Shown: positions 38,216 to 51,257, counted from the stretch's first letter. The stretch: 64,000 nt of DNA from Centroberyx gerrardi (GCF_048128805.1 NC_136017.1:17209807-17273806); one strand, 5' to 3'. A program made the numbers and translations. Notes: generated from the letters alone by a model not told the origin.

Positions 38216-38999
38216 CCAATTCCATTAGCAAACCGGCTGTCAGCCACAAAAAGAAAATTCCTGCTTATCCACTGTTGAACAACTGAATGACAATAGAAAC
38301 AGTATAGAAACCATTATAACCAGTTATGTATCATACTGATCTGTACCACAACTGAAACACTTCAGAAACCAGCCTAACCAATTAAGTAACATGCTGATCT
38401 GTGCTAAAAATAGAAATCTAAGATAGAAGTCTAACCAGTTCCATAACATACTGATCTGTACCTCATTAGAAACAGTTCAGAAACCAGTCTATCCAGTTCT
38501 TGATGGTAGAAACATAGAAATCAATTTAATAGTGGCAGTTAAGTGGTTGTGATGTGCATTTCTCACACTTCCCACACTCAGATTTCCTCAGGCCATCCAG
38601 GAATTCAAACCAGCAACTTCCAGTCACAAGCCTGGATTACTGGAGTTCACTGGATCGGTGAGAGTGAAAAGTAAGCAAAATTCACTGAGGTGAACCCTCA
38701 GGGCTTGTTCACACAGGACGCTGAACAGTTGTGTATTGGCTGCCTAGCATAGCCCACTTCCTTTCGGCACTCATGTTACAGTAATGGTTTGGACTGTTCA
38801 CACTGGACGCGGAGTGGAGCTACACTCATGGCTCATGGACGTGCAGTGACAGCTAAAATGGAGATTCGCATCATATCACCACATACGCACATATATATAT
38901 TCAATGATCAATGTACCAGTGCCTTTACTGTTATTGTTGAATAATCCATGTGCACTGATCTAAATTTTAAATATCATTGTAGGATGATGATCTTATTTT

Positions 39000-39145
39000 T
39001 TTTTAGATTATTTTTTTGACATTTTCTGCCTTTATTAGAGAGTTAAATGTGGAGAGAGACAGGAAAGACTGGGGTAGAGAGACAGGGGGATGACATGTGA
39101 TAAAGGTCCTGAGCACTAACTAACACTGAGCCACTAGGACGCTCC
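39000..39145 (+). repeat. SINE-like remnant
   Basis: TTTTTGACATTTTCTGCCTT, AGAGACAGGAAAGACTGGGG and GGGGGATGACATGTG are landmarks of a very common fish short interspersed repeat, ending in a degraded GAGCCACTAGGACGCTCC tail. Recognised from memory of the repeat; no catalogue was consulted. Confidence 0.6.
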
Positions 39146-39289
39146 AGGATGATGATGTTATTTTGAATTATCACTTGCCTTTTGAAAAGTGGGTCTGTTA
39201 TTGAGTTGCCCCAAAAAGACATAAGAATAGATGTTTAAGTTTGTATATTTATGGGCTTCATTTACTTAGGCCCATGTTATTATTTAAAT

Positions 39290-39291
<2 letters not shown>

Positions 39292-39336
<45 letters not shown>
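39292..39336. repeat. (GA)n microsatellite
   Basis: About 45 bp of uninterrupted AG dinucleotides. Confidence 0.95.
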
Positions 39337-39340
<4 letters not shown>

Positions 39341-42300
39341 CATTCCATAGGCTTTCCCAAAGGTTGCCTAATCACAAGTGACGGCACTGGCTGAGAACAA
39401 AAAAATGTGACTGTTTTGATATGCATGAGTCTATGGAGAAAGTGAAGAAGACGGACGATATAAAGTTAATCCCCACAGTGGAAAAGTACAATGAGCCCTC
39501 AGCATTGTTTCTACAAAAGACAACATTATAAAAGATAAGGCTTGGGATGTTGCTGCTTTGGCTGTTGGAGCACCACATAAGTATAGCCTGTTGTAACAGG
39601 GCATTTCTCCTCCATGTACTGCGCTTTATTCAGGGAGGCTGCTAGACGGCCCAAAAGTTGCACACAGCTCTCTCCAGGCTGGCCCTGATGCTGGACGGAG
39701 TGCTGGACTAGGGTGTGACAGTCGGTGGCACCCTCTTTTTCTGGCATAATGCCACTAATTTGAGTTTCCCCTATTATCAAGGTGAGATGTCAGTCAAGGG
39801 GACAGAGCTCCAGTGTCCCATCAGCCCCACCAGTGGCACTGACATTGTCGATTCGCAATGTGCTTCCTGGCAATCAGTTTAATTAATTTATTTTTTGGTT
39901 GGTGATACCCAACCTAAGGCCACCAAATAATTCCTCTGGCTTCACCTCAATCTCCCAACAAGCATTTCAATTTCACAATTTTGTTAAATTTCCCTTTTTC
40001 GTTTTGCACTCCCACTTTGCCGTTTTCTCATACAAAGAGAATGGAATGACAAGGACATTTACATATTGATATTCATGAAGGGCGTTTAATTAACCATTTA
40101 TAGCTAATTGTGGGCGTTAATGGGGTGGGAGTAAATGCTGATACAGGTGTGCACAATTTCAAGTTGACTAAGATTTATAAAGGGAAGCTTGTGCACTGGA
40201 GGGTGTACCAAGCTGCAACTTGCAGATGTTACGGTGAATGTCCACCGGGGGCGTAAATTCCCAGGTGAAATGATGCTCCCCATTCATTTGAACGAGGATG
40301 GTTGTAGAAATTTTGTGGAGGATTGTGAGAAGATGAACGTTGAAAATTTGCAGGCGTCTTGGAGCTTATAAAACATCCCTGTCCAACTTCTGCCTGTTTC
40401 GCCATAGAAAAAAATCATCATGGATAAGAAATTGATCCATGCTTTCTTTGGCAGGTTACACTTAAAAACAATATTTATCAGGGCCTCCATGTTGGCGTCC
40501 ATTTCTTCTTGATTTTACTAGACAGTAAAGTTAATTCTTATTCTATGTGGCCACTCCATGGCTGCTCTGTCCTGTCTGAACAAGCTGTCACACCGGTTTG
40601 GTTTAGATCTGTCTCTCTCTTTCTCTCTCTCTCACTCACTCACACACACAAACATGGAGTGGAGCTAGATTAGAGATGGCTAAACTGAAGTTGGCAACTG
40701 ACCATCTAGAAGGGTAACGTTAGCAGTAATGATGTGTAACCCGGGACTGTCAGACTCTACACCCTTTGATCCTCCACCTACAACTAAGAAATGGCAGCAC
40801 ACGGAAAAGAAACTTGGAATTAATATCGGCTCAGCATTTGCCAAATGGAGAGCACTAAAAACATTAGTACTACCAGGGGAGGCCTGGTGACTGCTCATTT
40901 TCACCCTGGGGCCACAGGAATTTTATCTTGTCCGAAATTAACATTGCCCTGTCTGGACAAGATTAGTATTGCATGACAATGTTGGTAATGTAATGTAATT
41001 AAGTAACATTACATTGCATGTCAGTGATTTTAATGAACAAACCGGACGGCATAGCCTATATGTATTAGTTTATTACTCCCACACTGAGGGGCCTATCATT
41101 CCCGTCAGATTCCGGAATACATCTACTACACCAAGTATTTGTAATTTATGAATCACATACATTGATCCGGATGTTAACATTACTAGAATTGACAGAGGAT
41201 GTGGAAGTTTACTGAAAAGCAGTACAGGTTATTTGCCTGGTAACTGTTACTGTTATTCACAAATGCACACTGTTGTGTCTCACAAGTACAAAACCTGTAT
41301 TGTGAGTCACAGATTTGCATTTGCACATTTGTCAATCTCATCCTGTGGATACTGAGGAGTGAACTGATGAGGAGACACAAATCTTTTTTGCACTATTATT
41401 CCGTGGGAAGTGGGGGGAAATCCACATGTGCACCTACTAATCAAACTGTGTCCTATAGTGAAATCCAGTATATTTTGCATACTTTTCCCAGGGTGCAGCC
41501 GAGGGCATCAGGAGCCAAATTCAGGTCAGGCAGTCAGTCTTTGACTAAGAGTTGACCTCTCGCCTATGGGCTAAATTCAGTCCCACACACTGACAAATGC
41601 CACATTCAGTCCCACACATTGAGCCCCACTCGCCGCCAATTTACCCCCATGTCCTCTGCTGCCCTGCAAACCTTAACAGTAGGTAACATTAGTACCTTGT
41701 GGTATTGAAGTAACGTTAGTGGAAATAAGCCTGTGGGCTTTATTGTGTAATTTAATCCTCGACAGTTTGTAAGTGTATGTGATAACTGTCTTCAGGTGAA
41801 GCAGTATTATGTGTATTTTAAGATTGTCAAATAAATCTATCTATCTATCTATAGGTAATTTAACCGATAACCTGTGGCGGCTGGTAATTGGCTGACTTAG
41901 TGGGGCGGGAATATATATGGCTCTCATTGATTGACAAAACATAATACAAACGATAATACAAACTACTGCTAAGTATTAGTCCAAATTATAAATTCACTCT
42001 TAGTTTGATATAGCGAAATTAATTCATATTTCATAATTGGCAATTTAATTATTATAGGAAAACTCTTAACATATGGAGGCAATAAAGTCATATGGAAGCA
42101 CATGTCCACAGGTGCACCAACTAGCAATCTAACCAAGGGCTGGGCAGACAGTGTACACTTTTCACAAAATAAAAAAAAACAGTCCACAACCAGTCACCTT
42201 GGCCATCAGCAGAGGAACGGAAACAAAATGCTGCATTGCGAATGGAGCAGCCACAGCCATGATTAGTTAGTAAAGGGATTTGTAAACAGTAACCCGATGG

Positions 42301-43489
42301 CTCGTCTTCTGCTGCCCTACAAACTTTAACACTAGGTAATGCTTTTACCTTGTGGTTTTTACATAAGTGGAATTATTTAACCGATAATCGTGTCGCAGTG
42401 CTTCAGTGCATTGAATTGAATTGAGTTGAATTGTACAAACGTGCCGTGGGTCTGTACAGGATCTGTGCTTGTTTGCACTTAATCTCTGAATGAGTTCCAA
42501 TAGTGTGTGTATTGTGTTTAATAGCTCTTCCTAGACTAAAAAAAGGTCTTGGGAGGTTAATAATAGACTACTGAATGAAGAAGGAAAATCTCTCTGGTGA
42601 GGAGATCACACTAATTAATTCCAGCAACAATGACACGTTTTCATTAAACAATGGAGGGAAATAGAGGTGTGTGTGTGTGTGTGTGTGTGTGTGTCCTAAG
42701 CTAGTGAGCCTAAGCTAGTGAGAGGAGAATAAAAAGGGAGAGGGAACTCACACGCACGCACGCACTCCAAAAGTGATGGCATGTCACATCTGCCTTCCAC
42801 CTATCAAAGAAACAAAAGCCTGGGGGGGAAGGGGGTGGGGTGGGGTGTAGAGAGGCAGAGAGAGAGAAAGAGGGCTAAAAGCCTGGATCCTTGTGTTGCT
42901 TCACTGATTTTCAGAAACAAGAGAAAAAAGATTCAGAACAGTCTCTTCTCTTTCTATCTGTCAGTTTTCCGCTCTCTCTCACACACTCCTCTCTCTTCCC
43001 TGACAATCAGTATAATCTCTTACATTTAAACCTCTCCAGTTAAGTATCTTCACTCTATTCCTCCAGTACATCTCCATCTTTCTGTTTCCCTCTCAGTTCA
43101 AATTTAATTCAGCATGCTTTAGAAGTTGAAGCAGCTGATAGCCAATATTTTGTGCTGATATTCAATATCTTTAAATTTGACAATTTAATATCCATAAAAT
43201 TCCAACAAATACGTATTCAGTGTTTCCTGCAGAATTTTATTCTTCTCAGGGTGGAAAAGCCTCTGAAACAGCATTTACACCATGAGACACTAGAACTTGA
43301 ACCCACACTAATGGAATTATTTTAGGGTTAGCAGCTTAAGGCAGGGTGACCCACCACACCTATCCAGTGGTAGTGGAAACTGTGGGAGACATTACTGCCT
43401 TTAAATAAAGAATTAAGTTAGAAAAACATTATTGAACAAATAATGAATAAAAGTAAAAGTAAATAAAATTGAAAATAAACATTTCCAGG

Positions 43490-44945
43490 TGAAATTTATG
43501 GCACAATTTGATCATGTAATGAATGGACATTTAAGGAGGATTCAGAACAAAGAAACATAGGTGCATTACCTTAGCAATGTCATTCAAAACAAAATTACTT
43601 TTCTGTCATAATGGACTGTACTCCCGACATCAGTCACACTGAACAAGTTTCTGTTGTCTTGAGAATTGTGAACTGCGAGTCATCAGTTGGTACCTCCATC
43701 TCTGAACATTTAATTGGATTTATTGATGTTAAGGACACCACTGGAAAAGGTCTGTGCGATACACTTTTTTAGAAGCTGAAAAAGCACAACTTGAATATTG
43801 CAGACTGCCGTGGCCAATCTTATGATAATGGGAGCATCATGATGGGACAGAGTTCAAGCAAGAATTTTGCGACTGAGTCAAATGGCATTGTGTGTCCCAT
43901 GCAGCAGTCACACTCTTAACCTGGTTGCAGCAGGTGCAGCCAAATATTCAGTGATCTCCATCTCCTTCTTTGGTGTTTTCCAAAGATTGTACAATCTTTT
44001 TAGCTCATCTGTGCAATGCTGGGCAGTATTACAACATGTGAAGCATCTCACTGTGGAAATCTTTATCACAGACCAGATGGCAGGCCAGGGTTGACAGTGT
44101 GAAGGTGGTGCGTTAATAAAATAATCCAAGCACCGTCTGCCCTTCAAACCCTCACAGTAGAGAAGAAGGATGTGGAGACAATGTCAACAGCAAAAAGCAT
44201 ACAGGATGAACTCGTGACATGGTGTTTCGTGCTGTATGCTGTAATCTGGTACAACATCTTGTATCAGATCAACCATGTCAGCAAGATTCTGCAGAGCCCA
44301 CATGGAGTGAGAAAATATCTAGAAAATTTCAGGGAAACTGGACTTACTGCCTCTCAAACTGACGCTAGAGAGATAGCAGAAAACCTGGAAATTGAAAAGA
44401 CAGCGGAGAACTGTATGAGGGCAGAGAGGGAACGCAATCCACTCCAGATGAATGCTTTAACCGAGAGTTTTTTCTCCACCTAGTGGACACAGCCCTCAAC
44501 AGCCTGAATGACATATTTTCCAGACTAAAAGATTTTTATATACTGTATGGTTTTTTTTTTCTCAAGAGAAAATATGACACAGACTATTCAAAGTGTAAAA
44601 CTTGAAGATAAATGTAAGAGCTTGGAGAAAACACTACATGACATAGATACAGAGAATTTGGTTCTGGAGGTCAGGGCTGCTGTCCATACCTTTCCTGATC
44701 ATGCATCTTCTTCCCCAAGAGACATGCTTGATTACATTTAAAAAGAGCAGCTGGATCTCTATGGGAATTTAAGTATTCCTTTTGTCTGTATTCCCTTTGC
44801 TTGCTATAAACACTACCAGTTATTGTTGCCTCTGGTGAGAGAAGCTTCTCAGCTTTAAAACTAATAAAATCCTATCTCAGTGTCAACCATGTCCCAGGAG
44901 AGACTTTCAGGACTGGCTCTAATTTTGATTGAATGCAATGTCCGA
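43490..44945 (+). pseudogene. decayed hAT transposase (DUF4371 / ZMYM1-like)
   Basis: Broken plus-strand frames reproduce the order of a DUF4371-type hAT transposase. They are MDCTPDISHTEQVSVVLRIV and DCRGQSYDNGSIMMGQ (43608-43860); LCVPCSSHTLNLVAAGAA and FFGVFQRLYNLFSSS (43885-44020); WYNILYQINHVSKILQSP and YLENFRETGLTASQTDAREI (44240-44400); and a C-terminal dimerisation remnant with TMSQERLSGLALI (about 44885-44930). Stops and frameshifts interrupt it repeatedly, for example near 43790 and 43875. The N-terminal BED/zinc-finger region and terminal inverted repeats are not evident. It cannot encode a working transposase. Confidence 0.85.
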
Positions 44946-45045
44946 AGCCCTGCCCTGTATGAGGGCTGAGAGGAAACACAACTCCTGTGCCTTAACCGAG
45001 AGTTTTTTTTTACCCCCTAGTGGACACAGCACTCAGCAGTTCCTA
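44413..45045. repeat. direct repeat around the hAT C-terminal remnant
   Basis: 44413-44505 (TGTATGAGGGCAGAGAGGGA... CCTAGTGGACACAGC) recurs diverged at 44957-45045. The copies are in the same orientation, separated by about 450 bp. The second has lost about 10 bp (CAATCC to TGAATGC region). Confidence 0.75.
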
Positions 45046-46532
45046 CATGCTCGAACATAAGAAGGTGCATAAGCGGAGCATCTTGGGCCAAAGGTAAATG
45101 ATCAACTTTGTAGTTCTTTCAACAGGGGCCATCATCTTGAGGCCATATGATCTGGACAGGCCTGGTAGGCCAAAGCATGTAGTGAGGGTTTGCAGCAGCA
45201 TGTGGCAGGTAGGAAATGTCAAACATGATTAGTGTTTGTTTGGATCAGCTGACAGTCAGCTGATGTGGCATGCATTACTTACATGTCCTGCCTGAACTAA
45301 CGCAAGCTTCATTTGTGGTTGACTCATCTCAATATTGCGTGGATTTCAGGAACAGTGCTTTTGGCTTGGCAGAAGTAGGGGTGGCCCCTGTTTTCAGATA
45401 GCTAAATAGCAATAGTTAATAGCAATCTCACGCCACATTACCAGGAAGGGTGACTTTTTTACTATAATGTTCTTGTTGACAAAATCAGTTGCAACAAAGT
45501 CTTCAAACATGTAGATTGACCCTCCTGGTAAGGTAAGGTACTGCAGAGTAGAGAAGTCTGAACATGACAGCTGGACAGGGAGCAGCGCAGCAGCGTTTGA
45601 CATTACTGAAGGCAGCTCACTTCTTGGCGACCGAAGATGTGTAGTCAGTGAAGATGGAAATCTTCTTACCCCTGTAGAGGAGAGAGGAGGCTCGCTGTAA
45701 GATGTGGAAAAAATGCTCTCTGACAAAGGCCCTTCTTGGGCTTCTCATGCAGGATCCGGTCGGCTCAGTCAAGTAAGGGCTTTCCATCTAGATTGAATAA
45801 TTCCTGAAGTAGCCTAGTTAGGCCATAAAATCAGTAGCATGGGGGCCTCCAGAAACTGGTACACTCATCAGGTGAATATTGTTCCATAGTCAAACGCTCC
45901 AGGGCTACGTAAGTTCCTATGAGTGATTTTAATAAGGTTCATGGATTTTTACATGTGTTGCCCAAAAAAGCACTTAAGGTAAGAGCGTTGTACCTTAATG
46001 CATCTGTGGTCGTGTTCTATTTCTTTACGTTTCTCCCCTGTTGTGCAGCTGATAACCAATCACAGCACAGAGGAGGAAGGTCTTGGGGAGGATTTGGATG
46101 ACAGAGAGCGGGGCATTGGGCTGTTAATCTACGATTTTTTATGAGCATCGTTAAGATGCTTTTGGGAAACCAACTGTAACAGTAAGGTGCTTCTTACAAT
46201 ATACTTTACAAAATATCTGCTCATGATGCTTTTGGTAAATGCAGTCAATGTTGTTGTTGTAACAGATGTTATCTTAGAGTGGAGATTGGAGGACAAGGAG
46301 TTGATTTCCCCAAAATATCAGTTTTAAGCGAGTCTTTAAGGCGCCCCCCCCCCCCGTGCACACACACTGTTTTTTAATTCAGTTCCTGTCTCTCTCTGTT
46401 TCTAGTGTAATCCAGCAGATTAGTCTTTCCATAGCTGACACACACAGGACACTGGCTTTCCAGAATTCAGTTTGTGTGAGTGTGTGTCCCAGCATTTAAG
46501 TGTGTGTCGATATGCATAAACACAAGTGATGG

Positions 46533-46581
<49 letters not shown>

Positions 46582-48084
46582 GGTGTCGATGTCAGTGTGT
46601 GTGTGTGTGTGTATGCCTATATCTTGAGATACCCCTCAGGACTCTGGCACACACACAGACAAACGCACATATAAACTCTCACACATACACACATACCCTA
46701 TACACACCCAGGCACGCATAAATGCACACACACGCACACATACACAGTGCACTACTGCCACTAACTTTTTTAGCTGAGCTCAACTCAAAGAATTCCTCTA
46801 ACTTCCCATGTTAAAGTTTCGTAAAGTTCTGTGCCAAATTACTATTTTTATCTCCTGCTATTATGCAAAGCTCCCTATCTGAAAAAATAGTTGTGACATA
46901 CAAGGGTCTAAAACTATTTAAGCCTCCAGTGATTCAGTTTGTACTTTCTGGAAGTAAATTTTGATGCTGAGAATTTCGTCAAGTCAAAACGCTTACTGTT
47001 TCCTGAGCTTACTGCTCAGGAAACCTAGTTTTTTTTAACAATCTATCTAGAAACACTGGGAAGAACACTTTAGCAGAGTATACATCTGCCCATACCTCAT
47101 CCAAACAACACATATTTAGATCCTCTGTGAACAGGGGTTAAACTGGCGATTCGATGTTGGGGAGCCCTGATTCTCCGGGGTTGGCAGGTGTGCGCATGCA
47201 CATGTGCGGCATCAGTAGGGTTGAATATTACATTATATAAATAGTATATATCAGCCTTTCATGAAGTAAAAGTATGAGCCACAATTTGTTGATTTTATCA
47301 ATCACATCCCAAAGTTTCAAAATAGTAGTAACTATCTTTGCTCTAAAAGAGGTCAGAGTGGTTAGAGCCAGGTAATAGGCTTCAGTCCTTCATTTTAAGG
47401 AGTCTAAAAACTCTTCAGATTCAGTAGTCTTCCAGTTGTAATAGAGTCCATACAGTCTTAGTTTATGTGTTAGCTAGCCTGATTGAAAAATACTTGAGTT
47501 GATGATAATGATGGTTGATGATAATGGTCACTGGCTGACGATTAAAATTCACTCAAATCTCAATATTTTCCTAGAACATCTTGTTTATTCAGAATATTTG
47601 GCCAAGGTAAACTCAAATTCAGCAAAAACAACCAACTAACAATATTTGGCATTTTTTTGGCACTTGACCTGCTTGATTTATTCTGGATTGTTTGGAAAAT
47701 TGACAAACCAGTTGACAAGGCTGGCCAACACAGAAGGCACTCTGTGTACTAGGCCTACAGAACTGACAGTGGATTTATAGACACACATCATCTCCAGTGA
47801 CTTGGTAGAATGATCCACATGTGAAGCGCAAAGCAATAAGAACCTGTTCCTCCACAGTCAAGGCATAACTCCATTGAGTAGTGCGTTCCAGTTGTAGTTG
47901 AAGTAGACTTATGAACTGTATGCAAGATTTGGTGGGAATGACATTATCAATTGTGTACACCTCAAGTTGGTTGAATTGGGCGTGCAATGTGCACCCTTTT
48001 GCTATTTTTTTTCTTTTAGTGTTGGAGACGGTGAACAATGGATGTCATTGTTATGGAATGGTCCCTCATTTATAGACTGCACAA
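45046..48084. other. intergenic, no gene identified
   Basis: AT-rich spacer. A TG tract at 46534-46580 continues into TG/CA-rich sequence to about 46745. A 110-codon minus-strand frame at 45394-45726 has ordinary amino-acid composition but no family I recognise, so I do not call it a gene. Confidence 0.45.
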
Positions 48085-48540
48085 TTAAAGCTACACTAAG
48101 CGATTTTTTCCGACCACTAGAGGATGACAGAAACCGCAACACATTTTGTAAACACACATAGCAAAGCTACTGGACGGAAGCCCTTAAGGACAAACCGTGT
48201 ATGAAGGCTAATGGCTAAAATAAACGTACCTACGGATAAATATCGCCGGTTACCAGTCTCGCTTTGCCAGATTTTTCTCCCGCTGAAGGTTACATGTCCC
48301 ACAATGACAAGTGAAGAGGTAGGTAGCAAGTTTACTAGTTGAAAACGTTTACTCGCTCGCTTAATCATTACTCGGGCCGAATTTGACAACACGCTTTAGG
48401 AAAGAGGTGAAAACAACAACACAGCTGGCCCGCTTGTGTGGCTATTTGTTTATATCATTACATCTCACGGAAATCTCCACGTAGCACACGTTAGTTTCAG
48501 GATTGGTTACAGGGTCTGAAATCGCTTAATGCAGGTTTAA
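48085..48540. mobile_element. TTAA-flanked non-autonomous DNA transposon
   Basis: The left end TTAAAGCTACACTAAGCGAT and the reverse complement of the right end, TTAAACCTGCATTAAGCGAT, match at 17 of 20 positions, and the next two bases also match. Both ends carry TTAA, which would be the duplicated target of a piggyBac- or Kolobok-type element. The 456-bp body has no transposase. The superfamily is inferred from the TTAA ends only. Confidence 0.75.
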
Positions 48541-48618
48541 CTTCACAGTTCACAACTGAACAAAAGCATGTGCCTTTAAAACAGTTGTGCCTTACATAGA
48601 GACAGACAGAGAGAGAAA

Positions 48619-49330
48619 ATGGATGTGCTAGCAACTACTGTAAAGGGGAGCTATTTCACCCTTGTTGAAATACATTCCCTACTGGAAGGTGTAAGGGCAC
48701 ATTATGCTAACCTCAGGTCAGGCAACCTCAGTGACAGCCAAGATGAAGCACAACATCTGACTGACAGCCAGATGTTGTGCTTCAGTGTAAATGCCACAGG
48801 GAGTGGTCAGTTAAGAACCCTGGAGCAAGTAAAACTGCGCTGGAAGAATTTAAAACATGAGGCCACAAAAGATCACAGTGAATCCATTCAAGCGGGGGGA
48901 ATTCACTGATGTTATTCTCAACATCATTGGTGGACCGAGATCCCAGGCTTTGAATGGCATTCAGCCAGTCTCACACGGTGGTGAGTCAGGACTATGTGGG
49001 ACTGAGACTGAAACTGGGGACTTGGAATCCATTGAGTTGGGAGAGCAATTTATTGTCCTTACTCCTGTGGAGGCAGAGCCTGGAGACCTCCTGGTCAGTG
49101 GAACACAACAGCAAGAAGACCCTTGCTCTTCAGTGGTAGAACCACCCCAAAAGAGGCGATGTCTTGAGAAAGACCCCAAGAGTCAGGATGGCTATCGGGA
49201 TCTGGTGAAGAAAGAAACAGAGAGGGCGGAGAGATAGATCTCTCTAGCTGAGGAGCAGATTAAACTGACCTTGCCTCAACAGAGGACAACAAAACTGTGC
49301 ATATGCCTCCTAGAAGAGAGGCTGAAATAT
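48619..49330 (+). pseudogene. Myb/SANT-like DNA-binding protein remnant (transposon-derived type)
   Basis: The ATG at 48619 opens a 96-codon frame with a Myb/SANT-like domain of the kind found in PIF/Harbinger accessory proteins and NAIF1-like host proteins: GSYFTLVEIHSLLEGVRAHY at the N-side, and LRTLEQVKLRWKNLKHEATK, the typical third helix. Coding potential then shifts by one base near 48880-48895 into the frame FKRGEFTDVILNIIGGPRSQ, followed by an acidic region (about 48857-49237) and a stop TAG at 49235-49237. Beyond it, sequence still reads SLAEEQIKLTLPQQ. One shift plus one stop mean it is probably inactive. It may belong with the adjacent element or be independent. Confidence 0.6.
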
Positions 49331-49621
49331 GGTGGCGTAGCATTTTCTGAGGAATAACTGTGAAATTCTTGTTTTTGCAGCTAGGCCATTATTTTAGAAT
49401 AGATAACATCCCAAGGCATATACAAATGTTTAAGTCTTGCCCGATTCTTTAGCCCACTTTTAGTTTTGTGGGGTTCTAACTGAAAATATTTTATTGTACA
49501 TTTAGATTTAGGAATGAAATGGTTTTTGGAAGGGTTTGTGTTCCTATTAATGTGCAAGCATTGAATAAAACAATTTATTAAAGATGTGCCATGTGTCCCA
49601 CATGTCTCTACATCAACCTTA

Positions 49622-49683
49622 AACCTATAGGTTATGTATTAGGTTATATATAGGCTATATATAGGTTATATATAATATAGGTG
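49622..49683. repeat. TAGGTTATATA short tandem repeat
   Basis: About five imperfect copies of an 11-13 bp TAGGTTATATA unit. Confidence 0.8.
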
Positions 49684-49893
49684 GTAACCATAAGACTATG
49701 CAAACTAAAGGCTCAGGGTAACAATATGTAAAATAATGAAGTGCACTGAACCTCTTAACATCTGTAGAGGTAGGAAACTCATGGCAAACACAATAAGCAC
49801 CAAATTATCTCAGTCCCTTAATATAATTCTGAGCATAAAAATGAATAACTTCATTAAAGCTCATTTATGTTGATAGAATGTCCATATGCAACT

Positions 49894-50460
49894 TCAAAAC
49901 AATGCTATAGCTTGTGTTCTTCTGAGTACCCATAACTGAGTACCAGAACACATCCAAATCCACCACTCACACTGAAACTCTGAGTGCTGCTGGACCCAGG
50001 TTGGTGAGGTAGGCATCCAATTCATCCTTAAGAACAGCACTGAAGCCTGGAATAGCTTTGTAGCTGGACACACTGTCATCTACAATTGCAATGTGACAAG
50101 GATCAAACACCCTGTCCTCTTGAATGAAATTCATAGCAGGTTGTCCATCTGACATGTACTTGCAGAGTAATCCTCTGCGTTGTATGCCTGTTCTACTGTG
50201 TTGAGGATTTGTGCCTTGAAGACAAAAGGTAGATCAAGCTCCTCAAAGTATTGGGGCACCTGCCTTTGTGCTGTAGCTCTTTATTTGCTGTAAAATTCAT
50301 CCGCAGTTCCACCAGGTAGTTAAAAATCTTGGTGGTCACACAACGTCTGCTCTGGAAGATGTCCAGAAGCTGAAGGATTACTTTGCACTTGTCTGCCATG
50401 ATGCTGATCTGGACATGCGTTGTAACATTTCGTGTCTCGTGTTTCAAGTCTCTTCACAGG
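49894..50460 (-). pseudogene. unidentified broken coding remnant
   Basis: Three minus-strand frames follow each other and look like one protein split by frameshifts. The pieces are MADKCKVILQLLDIFQ to VELRMNFTANKELQHKG (about 50400-50275), then QYFEELDLPFVFKAQILNTV (about 50255-50195), then DGQPAMNFIQEDRVFDPCHI to AVLKDELDAYLTNLGP (about 50150-49980). After a stop it continues with VVDLDVFWYSVMGTQ (about 49965-49920). Composition is protein-like and hydrophobic blocks alternate with charged ones. I do not recognise the family. It could be a retrocopy or a transposon protein; it lies in a transposon-rich zone 0.6 kb from the Myb-like remnant. Confidence 0.4.
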
Positions 50461-50654
50461 TTGTGGTGCACTTCTGCCACACACCTGTGAATAAAATAAT
50501 AAAAGAGTAGTCAAACAATTGGGTCAATGCCATACATTTCTGAAAATATACATTCACAGGCAAAAGCATTGGTCTATGATGATCTTGATCTTTGTTGAAT
50601 TGATGAAATGGTTAAGTGGCATTTTCCAGTGCTGTCCCCGGCCGTGGTGGTGAA

Positions 50655-50775
50655 ACTTTTAAAAGTATTCAACATCCTGCAGCTGATTCTCGCCCACGCT
50701 GCAATTTGAATGGGGTCCTGTGGGATCCAGGCCTCATTCAACATCCAGCAGCTGATTCTCGGACCACACTTGCAG
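50655..50775. repeat. short direct repeat
   Basis: TTCAACATCCTGCAGCTGAT at about 50666 recurs as TTCAACATCCAGCAGCTGAT at about 50736, both followed by TCTCG. The copies are about 70 bp apart. Confidence 0.75.
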
Positions 50776-51250
50776 CACTAAGAATTAGTCTTGCGCTGCA
50801 AAATATTGCGTCTGGCAATATTTGTTGTTTGTTCAACCACAGTTGTGACTGTTGTTGATTATGTGAATTTTTGGAGAGTAGCCAGCCAGCATTAAATTCA
50901 TTGCCAAGATAGGCAGATAACAATTGTCACTGTCGTGAAGCTTGTTTTGTGTTTACAAGTGCATTGGCTCGCTCAGTCAATCGTTCATTCAAATGAACAA
51001 TACGTAAATCATTCCATCACTACTAGCAAGGTCTGGATCAGCTTCTTCTCTATAGTCAGTGACTGTCAGACTTGCATTATGGCATATTTATAGATGTGTA
51101 ATGAGTGTTACATACATCCAGTTAATGTAAATTGTTACCACATTTTGTAATGAAATATAACACCTGATGTGTGTAAATAAGTAAGTGTCAGTAAGGGACA
51201 ACCCTTACTAAACCCAGAGATGTGCAAAAACTTATACCTCCTGTTCAAGA

Positions 51251-51257
51251 CTGTGTG

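Larger units (their letters stand above)
33650..43480. other. 10-kb gene-free repeat-rich spacer
   Basis: I find no host gene here. It holds short hairpins (35181-35258, 35550-35579), a tRNA-like remnant (34910-34985), a duplicated block (37105-37260), CA/TG repeats (38056-38206), a SINE-like remnant (39000-39145), a (GA)n tract (39292-39336) and CTAT units near 41835. Short reading frames lack protein-like composition. Confidence 0.55.

Noticed and set aside
45394..45726. 110-codon minus-strand frame
   Set aside because: Plausible composition but no known domain, no flanking exons and no coding remnants around it; kept only as a note in the spacer entry.
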